64,000 nucleotides of DNA from Polytrichum commune (lineage: Eukaryota; Streptophyta; Polytrichopsida; Polytrichales; Polytrichaceae): contig OX485803.1 in NCBI GenBank assembly GCA_950295325.1, forward strand, positions 67,411,554-67,475,553. Reading direction: 5' to 3'. The translations under genes were made by a program, and so were the position numbers. The notes beneath the pieces are model-generated. The model had not been told where the DNA came from and did not search any database. It worked only from the letters and a program-made list of their open reading frames with translations. Every line of letters starts with the position of its first letter. Position 1 is the stretch's first letter. Positions 26,101-38,000 of the stretch are shown piece by piece.

Positions 26101-27412
26101 GCGAGTGCCCTCGAAGACTTGCAGCTAGCAGAAGAGTTAGCGAGAACATGCTATGAGATGTATGAGGTCACTGCAACTGGACTTGCTGCAGAGATAGCGT
26201 ACTTCAATGTCTTTGTAAGCACCAAATTTTATCGAAAAGCCAGACATCCACAGCATCAAAAGACAGTGTTGATGTTTATATTAAACTTAGGTATGTATTT
26301 GAAAATCATTGTAACCTTGTGACAATTTTTTGGGAACCTTTGCTTTTGCAGAAGGAGAATGTGGATGTGGAAGGAGGGAGAGCAGATTCAATCTACAAGC
26401 AGGACATACGCATTAAGCCCTTAGACCGCCATAACCTCTTGCGACCAGAAACAGTGGAGTCGCTGTTCCTCCTTTACAGGATCATGGAGGATTCAAAGTG
26501 AGTGTGAAGACACATCTGTCATGATTCATGTGTTTACTAGTGTTATATTCTAATTTGCTGGATATTTTTCCCATAGGTTGGTTCAAGGTATGTTTGCAAT
26601 TCGTACTCCACAGACACTTCTGGCCATCGGATTGGCTTGGGAATTGTCTCATTCAGTTAGCAATTCCATATCACAAAGATTGTCATTTCAAGGTTCAGAA
26701 TCGAAGTAGAGATGCAAAAGTTCTAAAGAGTCCAAAGTGAAGATCCTCTTTCTCCTTCAGTGATTACATAGACCCTCTATTTTTGTTTTCTGCTGAACCT
26801 AGAATAGTGTCTAGTGTGAGGACATAGTCCAATCTATCATAACTCATGTCTTTCTTGGGTCTTTTCTTCACTACAAGCCTTGCCATACAGTTCTTAAAAA
26901 GAGGTGTCTGATTAAGGAGAGTGACCACAAAAGGCCCACATACTTTATAACTGAAGGACTCCCCACTCTTGCATTTATGTGACTTCTTTGAGGCACTTGT
27001 ATTTGATTGTGATTTAAACTTTTTCTGTGACAGGTACAGGGACTGGGGATGGAAGATCTTTGAAGCTTTTGAGGCTCACACAAAGGTGAGCACTGGTGGG
27101 TATTCATCTCTCAATGATGTTACATCTGTCCCAGCCCCAAAGAGAGATAAGATGGAAACATTCTTCCTCGGCGAGACTCTGAAGTATTTATACCTGCTGT
27201 TTGGCGATACGAATGTCCTACCATTGACCCAATTTGTGTTCAACACAGAGGCTCATCCATTGCCTATAAGAAGGCATAAAGATAGTGCAGTTGAGAAAGA
27301 AGTCAAGGACAAGGTAGACACATTAGCTGGAGAGAGAGAGACATCAACTCACATAAAGGTAAAGAAAAAGTCAGCAGCTACACGTATTACAATGAAAGAT
27401 TTACTTGTGTAG
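23123..27412 (+). CDS. MNS3: Class I alpha-1,2-mannosidase (GH47), MNS3-type, type II membrane protein
   Basis: GH47 mannosidases remove alpha-1,2-mannose from Man9GlcNAc2 in early N-glycan processing. Arabidopsis MNS3 acts on the first trimming step in the ER/early Golgi. Exons: 23123-23200, 23622-23882, 23992-24261, 24489-24907, 25149-25416, 25732-25804, 26090-26214, 26352-26497 and 27034-27412, which sum to 672 codons plus stop. The cytosolic tail carries [13 protein letters not shown] as in plant MNS3. A membrane anchor lies at about residues 45-63 and the catalytic domain follows from about 118. Family motifs include [84 protein letters not shown] and the calcium-binding FNTEAHP. The expected acidic residues lie within these motifs. 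The protein is slightly longer than Arabidopsis MNS3 (about 620 residues), partly through a Gly-rich insert after AYHLSG and a charged tail of about 48 residues. Confidence 0.95.
26575..26815. repeat. Dispersed repeat of unknown class, copy in intron 8 of MNS3
   Basis: atcacaaagattgtcatttc and the following 150 bp (aggttcagaat, agatcctctttctc, gctgaacc) match, with many substitutions, the sequence at about 49360-49555. No terminal repeats or coding capacity were identified. Confidence 0.65.
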
Positions 27413-27990
27413 CATGTAGCATATTTTTCTGGAGCATGATTTTCCAGGAATTCGTATGGCACAACAAAATTCAGTGTACCTCCATACTCTTTTCATGTCA
27501 TCCTAGACTGATTTAGTATCGCTCTATTTCAAGGCTGCAGTGGATCAATCATTTTGGAGGTTTTTATCCAGGACTCTGATTATAAACTTTTGCATCCACA
27601 GATCTTTTTTAAATGAGGTTGATTTGGTGAAGGATTTGGAGAGTAATACTCTGAGAAAATAGATCACAGCCAAGAAATCAAAACTTCAGAAACCCAAAAG
27701 AACCCCCAATGTGGTGGTGGTTCTACTCGTTGAAGCTGTACATCATTTTAGAAGTACACCATTTATGGTATTTATGGTCACTTTCTATTTGAAATTGTGC
27801 AATACTATAACTAATTATAATTAAAAAATTTACCAACAAAGATTAATAGGTTGTATGTGCACTATAAGATAACAATGACTTTATTTGGTAAAAATCACAT
27901 TCTTAACAAAAAGTTATAGCACTGTGTATCTGTGAATAATAACACTAAATACAATAAACAGTGTAGTGAATTCTTCAGATGTGTGAGAAT
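27413..27990. other. 3' flank of MNS3, unassigned
   Basis: This probably includes the 3' UTR; no certain poly(A) signal was fixed. No further gene is seen before the MITE. Confidence 0.4.
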
Positions 27991-28316
27991 CAGAGCCCAA
28001 CATTTTCCTTTCTAATTGCACCCATACCCAGACCATGCCCATCAGCAACGACCTATGCCCACCCATGCCCACCCATGCCCACCCATGCCCACACATAGCA
28101 TGACATGTGCCCACCCATGCTATTCAAATTGCGCCCATGTATTCAAAAATTATGTAATGTGTATTGTGTAATTGTGTAATTGTGTAATTATGCCCCACCC
28201 ATGCCCACCCATGCCCGCCCATGAACAATAATATTACACCCATGCCCACCCAAAACCCATGGGCATGGGTGGGTATGGGCATGGGCATGGGTATGGGCGC
28301 CCGATGTAGGGCTCTG
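27991..28316. mobile_element. Non-autonomous hAT-type MITE carrying a CCCACCCATG minisatellite, copy 2 (326 bp)
   Basis: The ends are CAGAGCCC and GGGCTCTG, as in copy 1 at 5648-6124. A perfect 8-bp target duplication gtgagaat lies at 27983-27990 and 28317-28324. The outer 100 bp on the left and the palindrome-rich right end (aaaacccatgggcatgggtg) align closely with copy 1. The internal repeat array is shorter, which accounts for the size difference. Confidence 0.9.
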
Positions 28317-28665
28317 GTGAGAATATGATAGATCAGTTATGTATACAAACACATGCAAAAGCATCTGTATAACTTAGGTATGCAATAGCTGGGAGATATC
28401 TAGAAGAGAATTCTTGATCCATGTTAAGCATAATGGTAGAAAGAACTGCAATGCCAAATCAATTTCACCCCCCACATGTAAGGAAGATGGTCTTAAATGA
28501 CTACCATTTTTCACCAGCCCACTTCTCCTACCCTCACATTATATGGGCCAAGGTTTGTAAATCCAGTTGGGTAAACTAGATTCTGCCAATTGGTTCTTCC
28601 AGTGGGGCCCATCCCTAGATTTGGGTGTTGCTAGCGACAACCTTTGACATTGCATCCCTTCACAT
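28317..28665. other. Unassigned spacer between MITE and SINE
   Basis: This contains the MITE target duplication (28317-28324) and the distal SINE target duplication (about 28653-28665). No gene is seen. Confidence 0.4.
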
Positions 28666-29034
28666 ATAGATAGATAGAAACTCCGGTCCCTTTTTAGCAA
28701 GGGGCTGGCGTGAATAAAGTGTCCGTTTGTAATGTCAATGACCCGATGCCCACCGGACAAGGGGACATTGGGGCAATACTACTCTCCCCTTTCGAGGATG
28801 GGCACTATAGTGACACACTATACTAGTTCCTAGCTAGCCACTAGTGCCTTGAAGATACCGGACATGGTATCCCCCCAAAGGGCTTTGAGGCACCCATACA
28901 ACAAGGTCCAAGGACCCCCCACCATAGTTGGGTGGATTAAGGTGGTGAGCACCACGCCGGCATGGGGAATAGAACCCACAACCTCTTCATTGGGGGCCAT
29001 GAGCCCTAACCACCAAGCCAAGGCCCATGGTGCC
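28666..29034 (-). mobile_element. Full-length tRNA-derived SINE (minus orientation)
   Basis: Read on the minus strand it starts ggcaccatgggccttggc, with box A in tggcttggtggttagg and box B in gggttctattcccc. It ends in aaaagggaccggagtttc followed by a (TATC)n tail. It closely matches the plus-strand copy at 32957-33325. A near-perfect target duplication flanks it (catcccttcacat at 28653-28665, catccctgcacac at 29037-29049). Several short open frames here are SINE artefacts. Confidence 0.9.
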
Positions 29035-30184
29035 TTCATCCCTGCACACTTGTGATAGTGCCAGCAAGGAAGGGTGACCCAGTTTCCGAAAACATGTGTC
29101 CCCCATGGTCGTACTGCAATGTAGTCAAAGTAGGCACAATAGCTTGAGATATTCGGACATAGATATGGTCTAGTCCAAACATGTTCCAGGATGGACATGT
29201 TCCCTGCCATAATGTTCTTAATCGTTGGCATGTCCTAGACGGCAACATATATGCATGCAACATCATGGCATGCCATTGGGTGGGTGTTCTTGGTTGCGGC
29301 ACCTTTCTTGAATTTGAATACAGATCTAAGACTTTGATAGCAAATACGAGCACCAATATTAACCACCTTGGAACCCTAGTGCAGTTTGTCATCGTGTTGA
29401 GAGAGGGGCATACATGTGTATACGATTTCCTCAACTACCGAACTTAAATCAAATTGTAGCCTTGTATTTAGTTCACAAAATTTTGTGGCATCCTTACTTA
29501 GACTAGTTTTTGGAGGTCATTACCACATCACTTGTTCAACAATTCAAAGGACATCATAGTAGTTCAATTTAGCATTTATTATTATTATTATTATTATTTT
29601 GTGATTACATCTTTTAGCTTGTCATTGTTGCTCATGTGTAGTGTCACTACATTTGTTTTCATGTCCAAGACTAGTCACTCTACTAATACCAACAAAGTCC
29701 ACAGTGTGATGATCCTTTCCGAGTTTCAGGTATGGCATTCCATCGTGTGTATGACCATAATTGTTCCAACAATGTCTATTTGATGTTGTTGTCACTATCG
29801 TGTTAAAACCAACCTAGACACTTATTGAATTTTCTTCTAATATGCCTACTTCATTGCATTGGCAGACTTGGTGAATCGCACTTTAGTAGTACTAGCAATT
29901 TGGATGCAGTATTGGACTGCAAATATCCCAAAGGCCTTCTTAGGGCTTGTATTTTATTTATCGCTATGGACATGGAGATGAGTGCACATACTTGTTGATG
30001 GCTACCACTTTCTACTCCTATGTGTTTAGATATTAGAGGCACATACCAATAGAATCTAACAATTTTCTTGCACCATATTTGGGACAACAAATTCCTTGTA
30101 GATCATCACCAATATTTTCCAACTCCACAAGGTTTGCTCATAACAAACTTTTGCCATTTTTTTAATTAAACTTAACTTACACCC
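29035..30184. other. Unassigned stretch with an (ATT)n tract
   Basis: An ATT microsatellite lies at about 29575-29600. Minus- and plus-strand frames at 29036-29447 have no family resemblance. Nothing else is supported. Confidence 0.4.
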
Positions 30185-31555
30185 ATGGGCAGTCATATTA
30201 ATGCCACAATAAAGCCAAAAATTGTTGTTGCCGACAATGACAACTTTGGTAGTATAAAAAGTGCCCTCACCAACCTACATGAACAACCTCTTGGAGTTTT
30301 TCACCACTCCACGCTCAAGTGGGTTTTGGAAAGCATACACAAACACCTTGTGGAAGATGTGAATGTTGCCTACATTCATTGTGCTCATGTTCAAGACTTT
30401 ATTAGAGGACAAGAAGACCGTGGCGATGTGCAATGTTGTTTTATTAAACATCACATCAGAAAAAATGCCGAAGGTTCCCTTAAATCTCCACCTTGGTACA
30501 ATTTCAGCAAATGTACCAAGTACAGACCTATCTTGAACCCTACAATTTTAGTTATACTCTTAATAAGCTAATTTCAACGATTTCCTTGGTCATCTTCCTT
30601 CCAATTTCACGCCACCGACACATTGTTATTTTTTTTCATGTCTCACCCACTTGTTGCAAATACTATTGTCAATTTGGGCCAGAAAATAGGAACACAAATG
30701 CATTATCTATCACTCTAGCTTTGTTACACCCTAAACAAAAACTAAACAAAATATGCAAGTACATTCTTAATAACAAGGGACATGCACGACCTTGCACTTA
30801 TGTCATTAAGAGAGGAGACACTCATAAGGGGGTTGTCTTTGCAAATTCCTTGTCAAACGCATATACATGTTTCTTGATGTGGTTCGGCTTTCATTTTCTT
30901 AGAGAACTATGTGAATAAAGGTGGTTAATTTGTTCATAGCTTTGTCATGAATGGTGATAAGGGTTGTTTTGTCAGTCACATGTCATAGGATATGGTGGAC
31001 TTTGTTCAAGAGCAACTGCGAGTCGGCTTGTTTGTCAGCCATATCATGATGAAGCACAAGTATTGAGTGAAGGAGGTTATGGACACCAATGGAGAAATAT
31101 CTAGAGATATTTTCATCTCGGAGGAGGATGTGTGGAACATGGCACGGAAGTTTGCCATGGAATCACACAAAAGACATGTGAATGATGCAAAAATGTTCAT
31201 ATTGGATTTTGAGAATCATGACAATGTATTCTTCATTTAGAATGAAAACAATAACAAAAGGGGGAACATGCCATTCACCTTGGGCAAAGAGAGATGATGT
31301 TGAAGCATAGCCACATGAATGGGGTCGCCATTGATGCAACACTTGGTACCAATGAATACGAAGTATGACACTCGTGCCATCCTATTCCATTATCGTTGTG
31401 TTTGAAATTTTTCTTAGGGTCTAATGTTACTCACTATTGCGTATGTTTCTTGCAGATCCTTCTCTACACTCTTATGGTATTTGATGATTGCTTTAATGGG
31501 ATTTCGGTTCCATACAACATTACATCAAAATGTATCAAAATGTTCATTCCCTATG
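30185..31555 (+). pseudogene. MULE (Mutator-like) transposase relic with an apparent intron
   Basis: At about 31319 the plus strand reads NGVAIDATLGTNEYE. A gtatga..ttgcag intron of about 95 bp intervenes, and the frame continues in phase as ILLYTLMVFDDCFNGISVPYNITSKC. Together this matches the MULE transposase core (D.TfgTN.y.ypLytlmvfD...G.PvA.iitSk) including its first Asp. Upstream there are a KEVMDTNGEISRDIFISEEDVWN stretch at about 31070 and an open frame at 30185-30571 (EDVNVAYIHCAHVQDFIRGQ), probably N-terminal parts. Stops interrupt it throughout. Beyond 31556 the sequence changes to a Harbinger-like relic. Confidence 0.65.
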
Positions 31556-31559
31556 GATG

Positions 31560-32030
31560 ACGACACTCAATAATTGTCTTCACCAATTCCAACCAAATTG
31601 GAGGCCTTGATGCCTTCATCAATGACTCACACATGGGATATATCCTAAGTGGTCATGCTTCGTTTAGAGCATTTACCAGCCGCAAGATGAGAGGCGCAAC
31701 CATTTTGTTGAAAGACAAGAGGCAATATGAAAGGATGTTGAGAGATGTTTCGGTGTGTTGCATACCCAATTCGTGATTATTTGAAACCATTGGAGCATGG
31801 AGGTCGTATCAAACATCATGTTTGCGTGTTGCATTTCACACAACATGATACTTGAGGATGAAGAAGGAGTTGAAGGTCTAAATAATGTCATTGGTGAATT
31901 GCATGATGGGATTATTCCAATGCAAAGAGATTTATCCTTTGATGAGTTAGTGACAAATACAATGGAGATTGAAAATGTAGACACTCATTTTGGTATCCGA
32001 GGTGACCTAATTGAACATTTGTGAATGTTG
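31560..32030 (+). pseudogene. PIF/Harbinger transposase relic, C-terminal part
   Basis: The reading runs GGLDAFINDSHMGYILSGHASFRAF, then (frameshifted) VECFGVLHTQFVIIWKPLEH, then (frameshifted) MEVVSNIMFACCISHNMILEDE, ending DLIEHL. The VErcFGvLk.rF.ii and imkaCiilHNMIiEDE blocks are characteristic of the DDE_Tnp_4 transposase of PIF/Harbinger elements. Several frame changes show decay. It directly abuts the MULE-like relic, in the same orientation. Confidence 0.75.
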
Positions 32031-32943
32031 AAAGGCGCCAATTTGGCAAAATATATAAATATGTAACTAGTATCATAATCATTGGCATAGACTATGTCTA
32101 GACATCCCACTGTGCGAGTCCAAACATCCTCCCCAATGACAATGGAGCCTCGACCATGACCATGTTGCACCGACTGCCCACGTTCATGACCTGCCATCAC
32201 CACTAAAATAACAACAATTATTATGGAAATAACAACGAGGATGACGATCATCCAAAGAATTCCCACTTTTTGGGAGCGCTCAAAAAACCCATGCATACTA
32301 GAAAATGGCTAGGAAGACCATGAATTTGACGAGGCTGCTCTCATGCGAGTTGTTGCCAAAGTCGCAATGGAGTGTTTTAAAGCCTGGGCCCGCCAAAGGG
32401 TATTGCGGCCATGTATAGAGAGCAAGGGTGCGGATGCTCTAAGGGTGCAGATGCTCTAAGGGTGTAGGGAACTAACCTTGGTGGTCATCAAGGACTACAT
32501 TTGGGTTTGTGGGGACTCCACCCAATTCCTAGGTTGACCCATGATACGCCATGTAAAATCTAAGCAACCACCTTCTCAATTTATGCACCCACCTTAGCAG
32601 CAAACTCGGTTGAATTGCCCATGTACTTCATTATCTCATAGTTTTTGTATATACACGCGTTAAAGAATTTTTTGAGAGGTATTTATCTATTTTTTTAATA
32701 CCCTATTTTTTCATCTTCTATTTTGTCTCATTATCTTGCACCTTTTGGTAGTATGAACTTAAATATTTTAAACCTATTGAAACTTAACTCTATTTAATAT
32801 CAAAAATGCCTCTTCTTTATTGTTCAAAATCACCATATGTGTGGTGTTTTAAGGCATCCTTTATCAACATGCTTAATAACATAAGGCAACTCATTAACAT
32901 AAGACATGGGTTGCCCTATGTTACTATGCTTGGCGATGAAGGA
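32031..32943. other. Unassigned stretch
   Basis: No gene is seen. A short direct repeat (gcggatgctctaagggtg twice) lies near 32430-32465. The minus-strand frame at 31985-32296 lies over transposon relic and flank and has no recognised features. Confidence 0.35.
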
Positions 32944-32956
32944 TGGAATACCAAAA

Positions 32957-33325
32957 GGCACCACGGGCCTTGGCTTGGTGGTTAGGCTCATGGCCCCCAA
33001 TGAGGAGGTTGTGGGTTCTATTCCCCATGCCGGCGTGGTGCTCACCACCTTAGTCCACCCAACTATGGTGGGGGGTCCTTGGACCTTGTTGTATGGGTAC
33101 CTCAAAGCCCTTTGGGGGGATACCATGTCCGGTATCTTCAAGGCACTAGTGGCTAGCTAGGAACTAGTATAGTGTGTCACTATAGTGTCCATCCTCGAAA
33201 GGGGAGAGTAGTATTGTCTCAGTGTCCCCTTGTCCAGTGGCCATCGGGTTCATTGGCATTACGAATGGACACTTTATTCACGCCGGCCCCTTGTTAAAAG
33301 GGACCGGAGTTTCTCTTTCTTTCTT
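32957..33325 (+). mobile_element. Full-length tRNA-derived SINE (plus orientation), 13-bp perfect target duplication
   Basis: tggaataccaaaa flanks the element perfectly at 32944-32956 and 33326-33338. Box A is tggcttggtggttagg at about 32971 and box B is ggttctattcc at 33014-33024, so the head is tRNA-like. The body ends aaaagggaccggagtttc and a T/C-rich simple tail (ctttctttcttt). Together with the copy at 28666-29034 and the fragment at 11948 it defines a family of about 370 bp. The perfect duplication suggests fairly recent insertion. Confidence 0.95.
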
Positions 33326-33338
33326 TGGAATACCAAAA

Positions 33339-34413
33339 ATGATAAGGGATTGACATCAAACAATTATAGTGATACAACATGATGAACAAAAAACTACTAA
33401 ACACTACAAAAACACCATTAAATGCTCAAGAGTTGAGGTTATGAGTGGAAAACCTTATGGCCCCTCTACAAGGATTGTACCATCATAAACATACTACCCT
33501 ATATGTAGTTCTATAAGAAAAATGAACATGACAACAAAATGTATGATATGGCATTTATAATGCATTATATGAAAGAAAAAAAAATGGTGCTATGTTTGTT
33601 AAGGTAGCATTAAGCACTATGTTGTAAGACACATGACCTTGGTAAATCAACCAATAAAAGACATAATAGGTTGCCATAGATTGTGAGAATTGGCACTTTG
33701 GTGGTTGACGTCAAATCTATCCTTAGTACAACTAGTTGTTTAAGATAGCATGAGTTGGTTTTTTAACTATTTTATTATTGAACACTATGTTTACTAGTGG
33801 TAAATGTGTGGCCTTAGTAATTTAACCGGCTAGGAAATTACTTGTAGGTCGTAAGTTATTAGAATGACATTGTGAATCCTTTACTAGTTAGTTGATTGCT
33901 TCTATGACCTTATATGCCAACAAATCATGAATTGGACAAGGGGAAAAACACGTCAAAATAACTAGTTACAATATTTTGTTAGGGTGTCAAGCTACCAAGT
34001 TGAACCGTTTGGTAAGTAGTTATTTTGAAGCATACAAGGGTGTTCCTAAAGCCTTTTGGCTCGCTTAGTTCATATGTGCAAAGATAACTTAAAGAATATG
34101 GGTAAACTTGTGAGTTTTAGATCTAAATGTGAAGCATCTTGAAACTATGTAGTATCGACAGACAATAGTCTTTGAACAGTAACCATTAAAGTGTTGAGAA
34201 AGGAATTCAAAGAGTAGACTCATTGTTGGTATTCTATTATTTTTCATTTTCTTGTAAGCTAGCATGTTCATTGGGGTTGACAAGGCTAAGGTGTTGAATA
34301 TGTCAGTGGAAGTACGCATCATATAAATTATAATGTATTACCTAGAATTGCATTAGAAAGTAGTTAAGATGTATACGTGGATGTGACACACATGGTAGGA
34401 TGTCTCATGCAAG
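33339..34413. other. Unassigned stretch
   Basis: AT-rich, stop-filled sequence on both strands. Nothing recognisable. Confidence 0.4.
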
Positions 34414-34675
34414 TGGTCAAAAGCACCTAAAATCATCACTGTAGGTTGGTAGGAGGTTAGAGAGACCAAATTCAAACTTTAATTTGTAAGAACCACCTTT
34501 GAAAGTTGGCCGATCTAACCAAAAACGTTACATGATATGTGATATTAAAGTGGTTAGAATTACCTAAAAACCCTCCCATAGGTTGGTGGAAGGTCAAAGA
34601 CACTATATCCACACTTAGTTTGTGGATACAACCTTCGAAAGTTAGTTGATCGGCTAGAAAATGTGAGTTGGCAGG
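34414..34675. repeat. Tandem duplication, about 137-bp unit, two copies
   Basis: tggtcaaaagcacctaaaa..taggttggtaggaggt at 34414 recurs as tggttagaattacctaaaaa..taggttggtggaaggt at 34551. The following ttagtttg and ttcgaaagtt blocks are also shared. Confidence 0.65.
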
Positions 34676-35049
34676 TAGGGTTCCGAGCATGTTCCAGGCC
34701 CTAGATGGGAAGTTCAGGGTAGTATACACTGAAGGAGTGTTCTAAGGATGAAGCACTAGCTAGGGAGGTGTATTGGCAAAACTTGGACATAACTAGTAGC
34801 GAATTGGTTAATGGAGCAAGGAAGGAGTGTGAAAATCCATTAACAATATTAGATTGAATATTCTTGATTTTTTTGCTTACACAAGTAAAGGGCACCCTAT
34901 ATTAGGTCTCACCTTATTTCCAATATTTTGTTGATGAAATATTCAAGATGACTTAGAGAGGCAAGTGCAACTTCTCTTATGCAACTCAGTAGAGTCAGGA
35001 GGGGAGGGGGTATAAGCTTCAACCCTTATCATTGACGGGTTTTTTTGAA

Positions 35050-38000
35050 GCCCAACACATTACAGACCATAAATACTTCTTGTCCTATTCTCTCTCAAAA
35101 TGAACCATACACATAACTAGACATTAAAGTTGTTCCATAACTCAAATGGAACTCCAAAAACATGTCACCTTTGAAAAAGGGTAAAAAGACAAAGTGTTCA
35201 CTCGAGTGTTCACCTTCTAACCTCCCCAACCTCTATGCATCAAAAATCAAAGTCCGAATTACAATCATATGGCGAGAAATAGAATATGCGTCTTATGCCA
35301 CCACGTTCTCCATTCCAAATGTGGTCAAACTTGATAAACTCTCAATTAAAGTAACCAACTCTATCTATCATATACCCACTAGCTCCCTTGACATACTCAC
35401 CCAACTATCCCACAACCAAATTGAAATATATGCATATTCTCTTTTACCCAAGTATGCCACAACACTTGTTGTACAGAAGAAGAAGAAGAAGAACTCCGGT
35501 CTTCGGAGGAACACTTGTTGTACAATTATTACAAACACCTAATGAACCTAGCCAATTTGGTGCTATATACCAAGGCCTCGTCAAATATGTTGTTGTCAAA
35601 TATGCTGATGTAGAATATCTCCCTCACCTTCAACACTACGCAGGCTCTCTATATCCTTAAGTACATCCACTTCGACTCCATGATTACTACATTCTCTCTC
35701 CAACAATCCCCCATAAACACGGTATGCTACAAATAATCCATTTTATCCTACTCTCACACCACCATATTTCTTATCAAATTAGCCGGGAATTAGCCTCCTT
35801 CAGCATCACCATATCATATCAAATCCAATATCTACAATCACTTCATATACTTACAAACATCGACTTTTCAAACTAAATATGAACCAAATTGGGAAACATG
35901 AAAGCGGCTTTACTCCAAGTGCAGGTAGTTTCCCTTTTGTTCACTACCAACCTCTACATCAATATTGCCCCAACAACCTCTCCCCACACTCATAGAGATG
36001 CTCCCCCTTTTACGTACATCATACAAAATCCCCATCCATAAGATCGCTTCATTTACACTTAAGAAATGTTGGGATAAATGGGATCCCATTAAACACACAT
36101 ACAAATTCTTATATGTCATTGACCTCACATAGCATTCCCAAGTGGAGCCTAGACTAAACATTATTCAACACTGACAATATTTCATATGACTGGCACATGT
36201 TTCTTCTCACCCAATAATCTACACTTACTAAACACACCATAGGTCCCACACAAAAGTTACAAGCCAAAGTATGACAACCACAACCTCAAGATCAATGATG
36301 CATATGCACTGCAATTAATTTACCACACCTCCATCTCCAAACTCAAGAATGCAACCGAGATGCAACCCCAATAAGTATATCCCAACCTCCATACCCATGA
36401 TCCAAATTCATCCACCGTTTGCCATACACACGACCACCATGGCTCCTTACAACTACCAAATTCTTTACAAAGACTCTTTTGGATATGGGAAAGATTGTCT
36501 TCCCTAACTTGGGATACAACACCTTTACTAAACCTTCCCCGCCATGGACTTTGCCATATAAACTCTCCTTGTAATCCAAAGCTACATCAAAGCCCTACCT
36601 ACACAACAATTTGAGGTTTTCCACCCTATTAATACCCTATCAATCACTCCTAGACAACATCCTTCACCCCTTCATAGACACCTTCAACCTCATACACCCC
36701 TACTTCTCCTCACCATTAATAAGTTCATTCCAATTCATCTAATATTATTCTCCTCTTGAAATATACAAGGTATTTGGGTCCATGGGACCAACCTTCTCCT
36801 TACAATGGCACAAAAATGGTTATGCACATCTCCTAGATATCAAACTCCTTCCAAAACAAATCCATTGGTCCAAAGTTACCTCTCAAAAATATCCAACTAA
36901 CCTTACAATCCTCAACGTACCTCGTGAAGATTGGCCTCAAAATCCTCCACACCTTCTAAACCATCCAAACATTCATCACATTATGACTTAAACCCCCTTC
37001 CCCCCCTAATGATCCAATATTCACCACTACTAGACATTCGCATATACTACACTATTAAAGAACCCTTACTCCTCACTATCATTTGTGTATTCCCCAACAC
37101 CCAACTCCTTTCCCAACATACACAATTCTAGTCACTTTACCTTTGTCCTTCGCATCAATATGCCATACCATCTATAATATGCCTATTCCACATAACCCAT
37201 CAATATTCTCTCCCAATCTAAGAATATTGGGTTCAGATTTGCCTCCCCCACCAATTATGTACTCAATCCATTACAAATATGCACCCCCAAAAATACCACC
37301 TACAAACTTCATACTATATTGTATACGGATCCTTCACCCCACCTAAGGAAACAGTGATACCATGAGATCCAAAGTTTACAATAGCCCTTATTCATTGATA
37401 TTGTAGCTAAACTCCTAGGATGCCCCAATATCTTAAGGGTTGAGCTATATGCCATGTTTCTTGTAGTAGAACATACCAAATTCCTACCTCGGATATATTC
37501 AATTTCACTAAAAGTTTTGCGTGCATTTACCTTCTCACCAACCATAGTTGCCACCCCTCCTCATAATGCAACCATTATAATAATCTATTAATTGCAACAA
37601 TTATTGCTCACGTATGCACCACCACGCACAATATCACTATTCAAAAAGGATGCGTGCACACATATATTATTGGAAAATTTGAAGCATACAAATTTGGTAA
37701 ACATGGCTCCACATGACCCACTATTTCCCACATCCCATTCCACCTAATTGGCCATTGTGTTCATTATGGGTGAGCTAGCATTCCCACATCCATCAAACAT
37801 GATGGATTCATTCATAACCTCAATGCTATATTGAGAAAGAACACCTAAGTTACACAATCTCCCATCTTACAACAACCATGGTCAAACCTATACTAGAATC
37901 CCAAACAAACATCCAATGCATAAGTTACACAAATCCTTCAAGTTAGATATGGTAGATATGGGCAACTTTTGTGAACAAAAAGAAAATCCTAAACTCAAAC

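Noticed and set aside
28830-29231. Frames of 68-133 residues on both strands, with near-identical frames at 32830-33160
   Set aside because: Both sets lie within the SINE copies or their edges, so similarity reflects the SINE.
33001-33030. Possible tRNA gene (box-B-like gggttctattcccc)
   Set aside because: It is the tRNA-like head of the SINE; no full tRNA with acceptor stem is present.
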